DNA from: Tipula vernalis
Taxonomy: Eukaryota; Arthropoda; Insecta; Diptera; Tipulidae
Direction: 5' to 3'
Length of the DNA stretch: 64,000 bases
Assembly: GCA_958295665.1 (NCBI GenBank)
Contig: OY282560.1
Coordinates: 28,137,992-28,201,991 of the forward strand
In this document: positions 54,910 to 64,000 of the stretch, piece after piece
How positions within the stretch are numbered: position 1 is the first letter of the stretch
Layout: each line of letters starts with the position of its first letter
Position numbers and translations under genes: made by a program
The notes under the pieces: model-generated
The model's database searches: none
What the model was told of the DNA's origin: nothing
The model's input: only the letters and a program-made list of their open reading frames with translations

Positions 54910-56132
54910 GGGCTGAGATTTCCCTCCTGTATAGTGGACACCTACTGCTCCCTGCCATATGCCCTTGTTCACCAGTGCAGAGCATGCACTTTGGTTCCTT
55001 CTGGCATGTCCTCGCCATGTGCCCGATTTCACCGCATCTTCTACAGAGTTGAGATCTATCGCAGTTGTTGCAGTCTTTTGCGCGATATGACTAAACTCTA
55101 GACACCTATAGCATGTTTTTAGTTGGATCAGCTCCCTAACTTTACTAACTACCCAGCCAATCTTTATTTTCCCGGCTTTTAGTAGTTTGTATACTGCTTC
55201 CACAGGTAAACCAATTATTGCTACCTGTGTGCCCCCATATCCTTTCCTCAAATTCCTGATAACAGATTCGTGCAAGTTTTCCAGCCCGAAAACTTTAAGC
55301 GCCTGCTGGATGTCCTCTTTCGTTGTAATTTCATCCAAGTCCCTGCATTCTAGGGTGATATCCTGCGATAGGGCTCTAACATTGGCCTGTTCTCCTAACG
55401 TAGTATTCACCAGCTCCCGATAGTCAGAGCTCTTCTTATTGGAGTCTCTATTGAATTCGAGCAGCATTTCGCCACCCCGGGTTCTTCTAATGCGACCAAC
55501 ATTCTCACCTAGCTCTTTCAGGTTCGGGTCGCACTTCACTTTGCGGAGAATATCGGCGTATGAGACATCTCCTAGTTTTCCGACGATTATTGCGTCCGGT
55601 TTCGGTTTCTTGCGCCTCTACTCTGCCTCTTTCTGGCTGATTTGGTGGTTACTTTCGTCCATTCTTCCGGATTTTCATCCTGCCCTTCCTTCCCTAAATT
55701 TTCGCCCTTGCTTACATCGGTCTCCTTCCTTTTCGCCGAGTTTACCACCCTGGTATCACCTCTTTTCTTTTTTTGATCGGGGGTTCATTCGGACGGATCA
55801 CTCTCCTTTTCCTTTTCCCTTCTTCTCTTCACTGAGTCCCCACCGGTGCCAGTTTGACCGGATGGAGTCGTCATTATTTCCAGAAGGGTATTTTCTACTA
55901 ATATTCCTCCTGCTTGTGGTTTGAGGATCCAATTGTGAGGTGCTTTAACCGCTTCCTTAGATTGTTTGTCGGTGTCCTCCGCTCCGGTACTCACGCATCT
56001 GATCTCCATCTCGAGATCACCAAAAGATGTCCTGATCAGGCGCAGCATTCTTTTTATCTCCTGATGGATGTTGTGCCTATCCTTCACATAGAATTGCAAG
56101 CTCTCGATATGCGACTTTAGTTTCTTTAGTCT
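54910..56132 (-). pseudogene. ORF1 (gag-like) of the R1-clade LINE
   Basis: Amino part KDRHNIHQEIKRMLRLIRTS (56099-55785). The central part (55539 onward) has EMLLEFNRDSNKKSSDYREL and an RRM-like stretch (DITLECRDLDEITTKEDI, VIRNLRKGYGGTQVAIIGLP). Three Cys motifs follow (CYRCLEFSHIAQ, CRRCGEIGHMARTC-type and CMLCTGEQGHMAGSSRC, 55100-54930). Frame changes at about 55640 and 55040. RNA-binding protein of the LINE. Confidence 0.8.
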
Positions 56133-56192
56133 TAGTTAAATACAGTGAAACATATGAAATGATTCGAATGCGTTCAATGCTTATTTCCAATA
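56133..56192 (-). repeat. 5' LTR start of the nested copia element
   Basis: 60 bp identical to 40311-40370. It is cut at 56133 by the truncated 5' end of the LINE. Confidence 0.8.
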
Positions 56193-56197
56193 TTTAA

Positions 56198-56451
56198 TAG
56201 GTTTGCGAGAAGCTTTTACAACAGTCTCTGTTGAGATTCAACTTGGATGCTGTTGAAACATCGTCGGATGAATCTAGCATTTCGAGCAGCTTCTTCAAAA
56301 TTGCAGTATCTTTCGAATCCACCAGACCTTATACAAACGCTAGTATCTTTAGATCTTCTTCGGCGCCTTTTCTGCCTCTTTCTTAATCGAGTTGCGATTG
56401 TGATAGCTTATGCATTAAGAGTCAAACATTTGTTGTGCCAGGAAGCGCTTT
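56198..56451 (-). pseudogene. gag middle part of the outer Mag element
   Basis: On the minus strand AEEDLKILAFV and GLVDSKDTAILKKLLEMLD match the second Mag gag (SEEDLKMLAFVQGLVDSEDA, LKRLLDMLD). At its high end EAKALPGTTNV continues from the piece at 60590 once the inserted Mag element is removed. At its low end it meets the copia duplication TTTAA. Confidence 0.85.
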
Positions 56452-56456
56452 GGCTT

Positions 56457-56482
56457 TGTGAGGTGTGCCACTGTATGTTACA
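56457..56482 (+). repeat. 5' LTR of the second Mag element, reduced to 26 bp
   Basis: TGTGAGGTGTGCCACTGTAT matches the start of the 3' LTR (one mismatch) and the final TGTTACA matches its TGTCACA end; about 160 bp between are absent. Confidence 0.75.
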
Positions 56483-56483
56483 G

Positions 56484-56495
56484 TGGCGACGAGGA
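56484..56495 (+). promoter_or_regulatory. primer binding site, tRNA-Ser(GCU) type
   Basis: TGGCGACGAGGA, the same start as in the first Mag element at 13090, one base after the LTR remnant. Confidence 0.7.
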
Positions 56496-56621
56496 GAAGA
56501 ACCGAATCCGCGAACCGGATTCTAAAATTCTAAAACAATTTTGTTACCAAGTTTTTTTGTTTCGTGTTTGAGCGTTTAACCTCAAAATCAAAAAGTCCAG
56601 CACTACACTATACATACAAAA

Positions 56622-57548
56622 ATGGACGCAAACCAAATAAAAGGATTGATGGAAACAGTTTTGGCTGCGGCTGATAAACGGGCGCAGGCAGAACGTGAAG
56701 CAGCCGAGAAACGTTTCGAATTATTGCTTTCGAAACAGCAGGCAAACATTTGTGTCAACGCAGATGAAAACTCAGCCGGATCACCGCTGATAGTGCAAGG
56801 GTTCTCAGTGGTCAAAGATTTGTCGGATCGTATTGAAAAATTCATTTACGACCCCGAAAATAGCGTCACATTCGATCTTTGGTACGCGAGGTACCAAAGT
56901 ATCTTCGAGGGAGAAGCCAAAACGCTGCCAGACGCGACAAAAGTCGGACTATTATTGCAAACACTCCCGAAACTCGACTACCAAAAGTTCGCGACCTCAA
57001 TATTGCCCAAGTTGCCGATGGAGCTGTCATTAGGGACCGAAGTAAAAGAGCTCAGACGGATTTTTGGGTCAAAAGAGTCACGTTTCGTTTTTTATCGTCG
57101 GGAGGACGATAAAAGCTACGCAGCCCGAGTCACGCGCGAATGCGTGAAATTCGAAATCACTAAATGCAGCGAAGAAGACCTAAAGATGCTCGCGTTCGTA
57201 CAAGGTCTTGTCGATTCGGAAGACGCGGCAATTCTCAAAAGGCTGCTCGATATGCTGGATTTACATTATACGCAAAGCGAGGCAGCCGACGATCCTGGAA
57301 CAGCGCCCAAACTGAACCTGAACACACTGGTCAGAACCTGCGAACGGATGCGAACCCTCGAAAAAGAGAGGGCCATGGTCGAGCATCCGGAAACGGTAAA
57401 ACAGGAAGTCCTGGTCGTACGCAAAAAAACGCAATCTGAACGAGATTCCACGTTAAAACGGCAGACCCCACAGCGAACTATAACCAATTCCACGAGCGCA
57501 CCGAACCCATTTGTACCGCCGAGGTCGTGGGGGAATGGAATTGGATGA
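56622..57548 (+). pseudogene. gag of the second Mag element
   Basis: 308 open codons from ATG 56622 (MDANQIKGLMETVLAAADKR). The capsid region (FDLWYARYQSIFEGEAKTL, ELRRIFGSKESRFVFYRRED, LKMLAFVQGLVDSED) parallels the first Mag copy. No zinc knuckle or protease follows: after NPFVPPRSWGNG the sequence jumps to the RT leader WMTRLNLWDVPP in another frame. The gag frame itself is intact. Confidence 0.8.
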
Positions 57549-60477
57549 CGAGACTGAATTTATGGGATGTGCCACCGTCAGTATATTGCCACAACATCAA
57601 GACAATCAACAGCGGTCCACGCACACTCGAACAAGTGGTTGAAGCGAATTTTCCACTGCTTTTCTCCAAAACCCTGGGTTGCTGCAACCAAATGAAGGCG
57701 TCGCTCACACTTAAGGCAGAGGCAAACCCGATCTATCGCTGTACAGGACGAACTGTTTAGATTGCAGTGCCCGGGTGCCTTCGTACCAATCAGCGACGAG
57801 GACTATGCAGCACCAATCGTGGTAGTGAAAAAGAAAGACGGGCGCATACGAATCACCGCCGACTACTCTACAGGACTCAATGACGCGCTGGAACCGAATA
57901 AATACCCGCTCCCAACGCAAGAGAGAATAATGGCTAAGCTGGCGGGAAATACAATTTTCACTGTCATCGACATGTCTGATGCCTTCCTGCAGGTGGAACC
58001 CGACGATGCTTCAAAAAAGCTTATGCCGATAAACACTCATTGCGGGCTGTTTCAGGTTAATCGCTTGCAACCAGGCGTTAAAACGGCTCCCGGCATTTTC
58101 CAACAATTAATGGACACTATGACAGGCGGCATCGACGGTGTTTTCCCTTGGGTCGACGATATTATCATCGGAGGCAAAGACGATAAACAGCACCGCGAGC
58201 GCCTTTTCAACGTTTTAAGCCGCATGCAAGAATATGGCTTCACTCTCAAACCATCAAAATGCTGGTTCGGTCAGAAGTCCGTCGAGTTTCTGAGCCACAT
58301 CATTGACGAAACCGGCATCCGGCCAAATCCAGCCAAGTTGGAAGTCATACAGCAGCTGCCACCGCCATTGGACATTACCCAGCTGCGCGCTTTCTTGGAT
58401 GCGGTAAACTGGTATGGCAAGTTCATACCCAAACTCAAGGAAATGCGCGGGCCACTCGATGAACTGCTGAAAGACGAAGTCGAATACGAGTGGACCGAAG
58501 CCCAAGACATGGCATTCAGCCAGCTAAAGGAAGTGCTCTCATCTGATTAGGCTCTAACGCACTACTACCCAGCTAAGAAAATTATTGTCGCAGCAGATGC
58601 GTCCAGCTATGGATGGGGCGGTATACTCATGCACCAACTGGATGACGGCACCAGGAATCCCGTCATGCGCGTATCGGGATCGTTTACGAAGGTGGAAAAA
58701 ATTATGCCCAGGTTCAAAGGGAGGCGTTGGCCCTGGTGCGGACACTGAAAAAATTCCATCGTTTCGTGTACGGCCGTAAATTTGAGCTGCAGACAGACCA
58801 TCAGCCACTGCTAGCCATCTTCGGTGCGAAAAGTGGTATTCCAATATACACCGCAAACCGCCTACAGCGATACGCAGAGAATCTTCTTGCTTACGATTTT
58901 GAGATCAGGTATGTAGGCACAAAAAGCTTCGCATATGCCGATTTCATTTCGAGGTTAATCGCGACACAACCGCTGCTCGAATCCGAAGATACCGTCGATG
59001 CGGAAAATCATGATTGTTTCGCGATTGACACCGCTAAATCGCTGCCAGTCAACTTTGGGAACATCCAAAAGGCGACCGCAGAAAGCAGCGTGCTTCAAGA
59101 GGTCGCGCAATACGTCACATATGGTTGGCCACGCCAGCAGAAGCTTATTCCTGACTCAGCAGCAGCACATTTCTTCAATCGCAAGTCGGAGTTGTCGGTG
59201 GAGCAGGGATGTCTGTTTCTCGGCGATCGAATCATCATTCCAGACAGATTCCACAACCAATTGTTGAACGAATTACACGACGGGAATTCAGGGGTTGCAC
59301 GCATGAAACTGCTTGCGCGAAGCAAGTTCTTCTGGCCGGGTATGGATGGAGCGATCGAACAAGTGGTGCGCCAATGCAGCGATTGTGCAATCAATGCAAA
59401 GTCTCCAACAAAATGTACGCTTCAGGCCTGGCCGAGTCCCAGGGAAGCTTGGTCACGAATCAACATCGACTACGCCGGGCCAATCAATGATTTCTACTAT
59501 CTGGTCATCGTCGACACGCGTTCTCCAACTGGCCAGAGATTTTCAAAATGCGCAGCACTCCCGCAGCTAAAACAATCGATATCTGTCTCCGACAACGGTC
59601 CGCAATTTGTCTCGGCTGAGTTCAAACGGTTCTGTGAGGCGAATGGCATCAAACATTTAACATCAGCGCCCTATCATCCTCAATCAAACGGGCACGCGGA
59701 ACGTTTCATCAGCATGCTCAAAACCGGGCTAAAAAAACTCGAAGGCGAGGGCAACGCGGAACATGTCCTGCGCAAATTCCTCATGTGCTATCGCTACACA
59801 CCATCACCAGCACTCGGGGACAAATCACCGTTCCAATTGATGACCGGGCGAGAAATGCGCACCAAGCTGGACTTAATTAAGCCACCACCAGTGCACAACG
59901 ATGGACGAAATGTTGAAATGGAGGAGCGATTCAACGCTCACCAGGGGGCGAAGCACAAAGTATTCATGGCTGGCGAGAGGGTGCGTTCTTCAAGTGTATG
60001 AATGGCAACGATTGGACCTGGCAGGCCGGTACAGTAATTGAACGCCGAGGAAAGGTCAACTATTTGGTCCAAGCACAGATGAAGACTAGCGAACGAAAGG
60101 TCACGTGCCACGCCAATCAATTGCGAACACGTTTCACGGCTGCGCCACCATCAGAAGAAGACAAGGTCTTGATGGACATTTTCGAGTTGCGACCAACGCA
60201 ACGTGTAGTGGAACCGATCATTGTTCCGCAACAACTACTCTCAGAAGAGGAACCAGGGCCAGCACTGGGTGCAGGGCCACAGCACGGTGCAGAGCCACAG
60301 AAACCCCGTAGGTCCCAGCGAACAACAGCTGGAAAGCTACCGTCGCGTTTTGCTGATTACGAGTTGGCGCCAACGGCCACTCTAAACGGGGAGAATTGTG
60401 AGGTGTGCTACTGTATGGCACGCGCGATTGTAGGGCAAACAACGAACGCTACTAGAACAGGTAGCGGTGAGGAGTAA
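57540..60477 (+). pseudogene. pol of the second Mag element
   Basis: RT leader LNLWDVPPSVYCHNI; RT RIRITADYSTGLNDAL, FTVIDMSDAFLQVE and a catalytic box FPWVDDIIIGG with Trp in the Tyr position. TAG at 58548 precedes RNase H (VAADASSYGWGGIL, QTDHQPLLAIF), which changes frame near 58690. Integrase has the zinc domain (HDGNSGVARMK, CSDCAINAK), D (INIDYAGPIND), a loss of about 25 residues near 59540, D (VSDNGPQFVS) and E (SNGHAERFIS). Another frame change near 59985 precedes the tail (FELRPTQRVVEPIIVPQ). Not functional. Confidence 0.88.
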
Positions 60478-60584
60478 AAGTAGGAATGTCAAACACACGA
60501 TACGCAAGGAGATACACGTATTAATAAATATAAGAGTTTAAATATATACATATCGTTTTATTCCGGACAACTGAAGTTGTCACA
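60397..60584 (+). repeat. 3' LTR of the second Mag element
   Basis: 188 bp with ends TGTGA and TCACA. AATAAA occurs near 60523. The pol stop (60475-60477) lies inside the LTR. Confidence 0.8.
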
Positions 60585-60589
60585 GGCTT

Positions 60590-60850
60590 CTACTTTAAAG
60601 GTTTCCTGGTATCTCTGTTTTCGGGATCATACACAAATTTTTCGATGAGAGATCTTTCTGCGGTGATATGGACGTTGGACTGCTGTTTTGTAGTTCAGTT
60701 GTAGATTGTAAATTAGTGATTCTGGACTGATTGTCTATGTTTCTTTGGCCTAGGCAACCGCATTGTAACCGGTCTGGTTGGTGTGTGAATGGCTCGAAGG
60801 GCCATGCAAATTCTAAATCACGCACTTGGAAAGTGAAACAGTTCTTACTA
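60590..60850 (-). pseudogene. gag start of the outer Mag element
   Basis: On the minus strand SPQKDLSSKNLCMIPKTEIP and, in the neighbouring frame, EKFVYDPENRDT correspond to KDLSDRIEKFIYDPENSVTF of the second Mag copy. It continues through EAK at 60585 into 56451. The 5' LTR and primer site are not found, so the element is cut near 60850. Confidence 0.7.
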
Positions 60851-61174
60851 TATTCTCTCGGTTAATGGGTCAAGCTGTTATCTACCACTGGTTAAAACAA
60901 ATTTTTCCCAAGTTTTTTGGGTTGCCGTAAATACCTGAATACGTATAGAACAACTTACCGTTAACATTACACTTCAGCTGTTTATTCCAACTTTCACTAA
61001 AAAATTCGATTCACGAAAAAATCGCGGCCATTTTGTTTTAGTACACAATTTACATGCGTTTATATTTGTACAGCCCTATCCACAACACGTGCTCCATTTT
61101 TGACATTTCTCACAAAAATAAACAACAATTCGCTGTCACATTTTAAATTTCGTGTTGTGGTGATTTTTAAAAAA
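60851..61174 (+). promoter_or_regulatory. upstream region of the TARBP1-like gene
   Basis: Non-repetitive sequence of 320 bp. TTTTGACATTT at 61098-61108 is shared with the NAA35 upstream region. There is no clear TATA box. The ATG has A at -3 (AAAAATGG), a good insect start context. Confidence 0.45.
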
Positions 61175-64000
61175 ATGGAACATTTTAAAGATAATTTGAT
61201 AAGTTCAAAAGTGATTGAAAATATAATAAATTTATCGAAAACACCTCAAGATTACAAAATAAAATTACAAAATTTGGATAAAACAAGTTTACAAGCGTAT
61301 TTCTATTATCTATCATCGTATCAAACTCGACGAAATGAAATTACGCCAGCCACAATCATCCTGGAGTTTAATGAACTCGTCCGGTTGATAACCGCAACAA
61401 TTGAAAATAATACGATTAACTGTTTACTGTACGATATATTTCAAATAACTTGTATTTTACTACAGGATATCGCACTATTCACGAATTATGTCACAAGTAT
61501 CCGGGAATTAAATAACGGGAATCTAAAAATGGCCGCTTTTTTAACGGAATTATTCCGTATCGATATCACACCAATTAGCGAGCTACTAATGAACAATTTG
61601 TTTGCTGGCGATCATATCGATCGCAACTTAATTATCGACTGTTTAAAAGCGAATTTTGGTGTAATCGATAAACGTGTGCTGTTCGCGAATATCGTTAAAA
61701 ACCGTGATCATGTTTCAGTTTTAAACGATTTTATTGGTGAACTGATTGAGGATCGCATGCTGCTCAGCACCGACGAATTTTGGACGTACTTGGCCCAGTG
61801 TCTGGTTCAAGAGAGTAACAATAAGTATGCGGTCAGTATTTTAAAAGCGATTATTAAATATTTTCATTTGAGGCAAGAAAATTTCGGTTACAAAATTTAT
61901 TTCACATGGAGCACAACTTCAAACGCAACATTTTTTACGGATTGGAATAATTTCCTGTTGATTTGGGACAGCCTGCTCGAAAAGCAGAATCATTTGATTA
62001 TGCCAACGTTAAAACTGATTAAATCGTTTAATTGTATCGATGCATTTTGGTTGTATGCTTTGCTCGAAAAAATTCTCACGCACAACAATAATGCCGTAAT
62101 GAATTTCGGTATTGTTTACATCCTCGAGACGTACGACATCGATACGATTCATGACCAGTCGGAATTATTAAACCGTTTACTGGTGGCCTTAAATAACAAC
62201 TATTTGTACGCTTACGATTATAACACGCAGTTGGTTTCATTCTTTCGTAAATCACCGGCCGCCATTTTTTCGAACCTCACCAATTCAAATTTAAACGGCA
62301 TCACACTATACAATTTTTTAACCGTATTCCATTCACAATTAATCGACAATAGTTTTAAAGATCGGGATCTACTCGCAAATCTCATTAAAACTGTATCAAA
62401 CTGTCAAAATTTAACGATTCGTTCCGCGTGTCAAATAGCATTGATCAAAATTTTAAATCGAACATGGTCGCAATACAGCTCTAGCGAATTATTAAATTTA
62501 ATTGAAAGTACGGTACAAATAATCGATAATAAATCAAATATTTTATTGTATTTTGATCGTAATGTACGTCCATTACATGATTACGATAAAATAATTGTGT
62601 GCGATATAATTTCGATTGAAACAAAAATTAAAATCCTTTTTTATTTAATACACATTAACGTGATTAACGTAAATAATTTAACGGCCATTGTACGGGATCG
62701 CAAAAATGGCGACGAATTTATATTAAATTTAATTTTAAAATTAAAACAGCAAAATATCAATTTAGACGTTAATCTAGATGAATTTTATAAAAATCCACAA
62801 AATTTTGAAATTTTATTTAACATTCGATTTAATTTTGCAGCCGTCAAAACGCTCGATCTGCACAATGATCTAGTAACACATAAATTAATATCCGATCATA
62901 TAAATTATGCCGAACATCCGGATATGTATCGAAACCATTTAAATTACTTGATCGGTTTAAATCTAAAGACGTGTGACATAAAAATGTTTAGCTGTTTACA
63001 AAATAATTTGTTACGATTTAGTAACGATCATTTTCAGCAGATCATTTGTAATTCGCGAGAACTACTTGAGATCGCGGATAAAAGTAATTTAATTTATATT
63101 TTTGATACAATTGAATTGCTTGCGGGGACAATCGATCGGCTAAATAATGACCAATTATTTTTGTGTATCGATCGCGGTTATCGCGAAATCATCGCCCTTC
63201 GCAAAAGTGAATACTATTGGATTTTAATTAAAAAATTTATTAAAATAATTTTATTTGATGATCGTGCAGTTCGTGATCGTGATTGGTGCGAAAATGTGGT
63301 CGAGAAGTATGTTGACCTTTTAATGGAGGAGGCTCGACATATAAATGGTCTCGGGTATATACTATATAAACGGTTGTTAATTTTAAATAGCCCTGCATTA
63401 TTTAGCTGGCCAAAATTTGGCGGCTACCTAATTAACGGGCTTGTTTTTGGTGAAACTCTAATGAAGCGCGAACAAGTACTCGAAGGTAAAATAATGAAAT
63501 TGATTTCGGACGAAAATCTAAATTTGGATATTAAATCACATTTTACGTACGAGACAAATTCGAAAATTCGGGCACTTTGCATTGCATTCCTTTTTAAAAT
63601 CAATAAATTAAATTGTAATGAGTTTTTGGCGGATGTAACCGCTAAACTGGTCGCGGAAAGTTTAAAATTAGGTAAGACAAAACCTAGATATTACGCCTAT
63701 TCCATGCATCATCGTGTTAAATTGCGCACAATTCAATCACTTGCCATACTATTCACTCTAAATCGATCAAATTTCGTCCATTCCGAATTCATTTTGACTA
63801 CCCTCGAAACAGAAAACAATCAAACCAACATAACAATGCTGATGGAATTTATTGCCGCTGAATTACTTTCCGCCGACACGCTTTTAAATTATGTAAATTC
63901 ACTAGATAAAATTTCGCCTTCAAAAATCATTTCGTTCCTAATCACTTCATACTTGAAATGTTTAAAAGACGCCAACCTTTCATTTTGCGAGACCATCATA
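61175..64000 (+). CDS. Tarbp1: TARBP1-like tRNA (Gm18) 2'-O-methyltransferase, amino-terminal part
   Basis: Open for 942 codons from ATG 61175 to the window end, with no stop and no need for introns. TARBP1/Trm3 proteins are about 1,400-1,600 residues, with a long helical-repeat front and a SpoU (SPOUT) methyltransferase at the end; they methylate G18 of tRNA. The visible part is all helical repeats without signal or membrane segments. Phrases such as DAFWLYALLEKILTHNNNAV and KPRYYAYSMHHRVKLRTIQS, followed by a LETENNQTNITMLMEFIA-type block, match the order of conserved blocks in TARBP1. The catalytic domain lies beyond the window, so the call rests on the repeat region alone. Base composition is AT-rich like the F-box gene and unlike the Mag elements. 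Confidence 0.72.
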   Translation, partial: MEHFKDNLISSKVIENIINLSKTPQDYKIKLQNLDKTSLQAYFYYLSSYQTRRNEITPATIILEFNELVRLITATIENNTINCLLYDIFQITCILLQDIALFTNYVTSIRELNNGNLKMAAFLTELFRIDITPISELLMNNLFAGDHIDRNLIIDCLKANFGVIDKRVLFANIVKNRDHVSVLNDFIGELIEDRMLLSTDEFWTYLAQCLVQESNNKYAVSILKAIIKYFHLRQENFGYKIYFTWSTTSNATFFTDWNNFLLIWDSLLEKQNHLIMPTLKLIKSFNCIDAFWLYALLEKILTHNNNAVMNFGIVYILETYDIDTIHDQSELLNRLLVALNNNYLYAYDYNTQLVSFFRKSPAAIFSNLTNSNLNGITLYNFLTVFHSQLIDNSFKDRDLLANLIKTVSNCQNLTIRSACQIALIKILNRTWSQYSSSELLNLIESTVQIIDNKSNILLYFDRNVRPLHDYDKIIVCDIISIETKIKILFYLIHINVINVNNLTAIVRDRKNGDEFILNLILKLKQQNINLDVNLDEFYKNPQNFEILFNIRFNFAAVKTLDLHNDLVTHKLISDHINYAEHPDMYRNHLNYLIGLNLKTCDIKMFSCLQNNLLRFSNDHFQQIICNSRELLEIADKSNLIYIFDTIELLAGTIDRLNNDQLFLCIDRGYREIIALRKSEYYWILIKKFIKIILFDDRAVRDRDWCENVVEKYVDLLMEEARHINGLGYILYKRLLILNSPALFSWPKFGGYLINGLVFGETLMKREQVLEGKIMKLISDENLNLDIKSHFTYETNSKIRALCIAFLFKINKLNCNEFLADVTAKLVAESLKLGKTKPRYYAYSMHHRVKLRTIQSLAILFTLNRSNFVHSEFILTTLETENNQTNITMLMEFIAAELLSADTLLNYVNSLDKISPSKIISFLITSYLKCLKDANLSFCETII

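Larger units (their letters stand above)
52890..56132 (-). mobile_element. R1-clade LINE, truncated at both ends
   Basis: Minus strand: ORF1 with zinc knuckles, an APE-type endonuclease and RT, all frameshifted. ORF1 coding is already under way at 56132, where it abuts copia LTR sequence, so the copy is 5'-truncated as is usual for LINE insertions. The 3' end is lost at about 52890, in the region after RT, where copia integrase begins. R1-clade assignment follows from the RT motifs GVPQGSVLGPILWNIMYD and GFADDIAIVV. Confidence 0.85.
40173..56192 (-). mobile_element. copia element inserted in the outer Mag, itself split twice
   Basis: On the minus strand: LTR piece (56192-56133), integrase core (52885-52279), RT and RNase H (42035-40393), polypurine tract (40386-40371) and 3' LTR (40370-about 40173). 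TTTAA flanks it (40168-40172 and 56193-56197), and Mag coding resumes on both sides. A LINE (52890-56132) and an Osvaldo-like gypsy element (42036-52278) lie inside. Gag, protease and integrase start are deleted together with the LINE 3' end. Confidence 0.8.
56457..60584 (+). mobile_element. second Mag-clade element, inserted in the outer Mag gag
   Basis: Plus strand, flanked by the 5-bp duplication GGCTT (56452-56456 and 60585-60589). The 3' LTR is 188 bp; the 5' LTR has been cut down to 26 bp that keep both terminal words. The primer site TGGCGACGAGG, gag and a frameshifted pol follow. The zinc-knuckle and protease segment is missing between gag and RT. The outer Mag gag frame resumes in phase on both sides. 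Confidence 0.9.
37235..60850 (-). mobile_element. outer Mag-clade gypsy element hosting nested insertions
   Basis: Minus-strand Mag pieces are spread over 23.6 kb in polyprotein order: gag start (about 60850-60590), gag middle (56451-56193), RT start (40167-39590) and integrase end (37757-37235). Between them lie, in turn, a plus-strand Mag element, a copia element and a CsRn1-type fragment. At the first two junctions the Mag coding resumes after the insertion and its target duplication (GGCTT; TTTAA). Neither LTR is recognised, so the ends are approximate. Long dead. Confidence 0.8.

Overview
The window looks like a piece of an AT-rich insect chromosome, most likely dipteran and possibly gall-midge-like. 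This is inferred from compact introns of 65-70 bp, an F-box gene with a decayed neighbour copy, copia elements primed by initiator tRNA-Met, an errantivirus and an R1-clade LINE. I cannot name the species. Only three host genes are recognisable: an F-box protein (4561-5841, +), NAA35, the NatC auxiliary subunit (34441-36767, -), and the first 942 codons of a TARBP1-like tRNA ribose methyltransferase that runs off the end (61175-64000, +). A broken F-box copy lies at 7090-7575. Nearly everything else is transposable elements.

Layout. 1-3124: minus-strand Ty3/gypsy remnant with a 110-bp LTR and a tRNA-Leu(CAA)-type primer site. 4561-7575: F-box gene and its pseudogene copy. 8074-11835: gypsy element cut in two by an internal inversion. 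12971-17340: Mag-type gypsy element with four nonsense codons and one frameshift. 17335-18790: small retroelement relics. 18880-19230: tRNA-derived SINE with an 11-bp target duplication. 19242-27350: gypsy element holding a complete copia element (20793-25110) and a solo LTR (25951-26366). 27362-33437: errantivirus with gag, pol and env remnants. 34441-36767: NAA35.

37235-60850 is a nest inside one minus-strand Mag element lying between the divergent genes NAA35 and TARBP1. Inside it sit a CsRn1-type fragment (about 37760-39580), a minus-strand copia element (about 40173-56192) and a plus-strand Mag element (56457-60584, duplication GGCTT). The copia element itself contains a 5'-truncated R1-clade LINE (about 52890-56132) and a complete Osvaldo/Ulysses-like gypsy element (42036-52278, duplication CTGT). 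Several joins are proven by target duplications together with host reading frames that resume in phase on the far side.

Most elements are dead. The exception is the Osvaldo-like element: its two 1,759-bp LTRs differ at two positions that I can see, gag and pol are open, and the gag-pol overlap carries a GGGAAAC slippery site followed by a stacked hairpin. The errantivirus has its own candidate slip site, AAATTTT, in the correct phase. The host genes have no common pathway beyond housekeeping: NAA35 acts in co-translational N-terminal acetylation, TARBP1 in tRNA modification and F-box proteins in ubiquitin ligases. I found no CRISPR array, operon or clearly new defence system.
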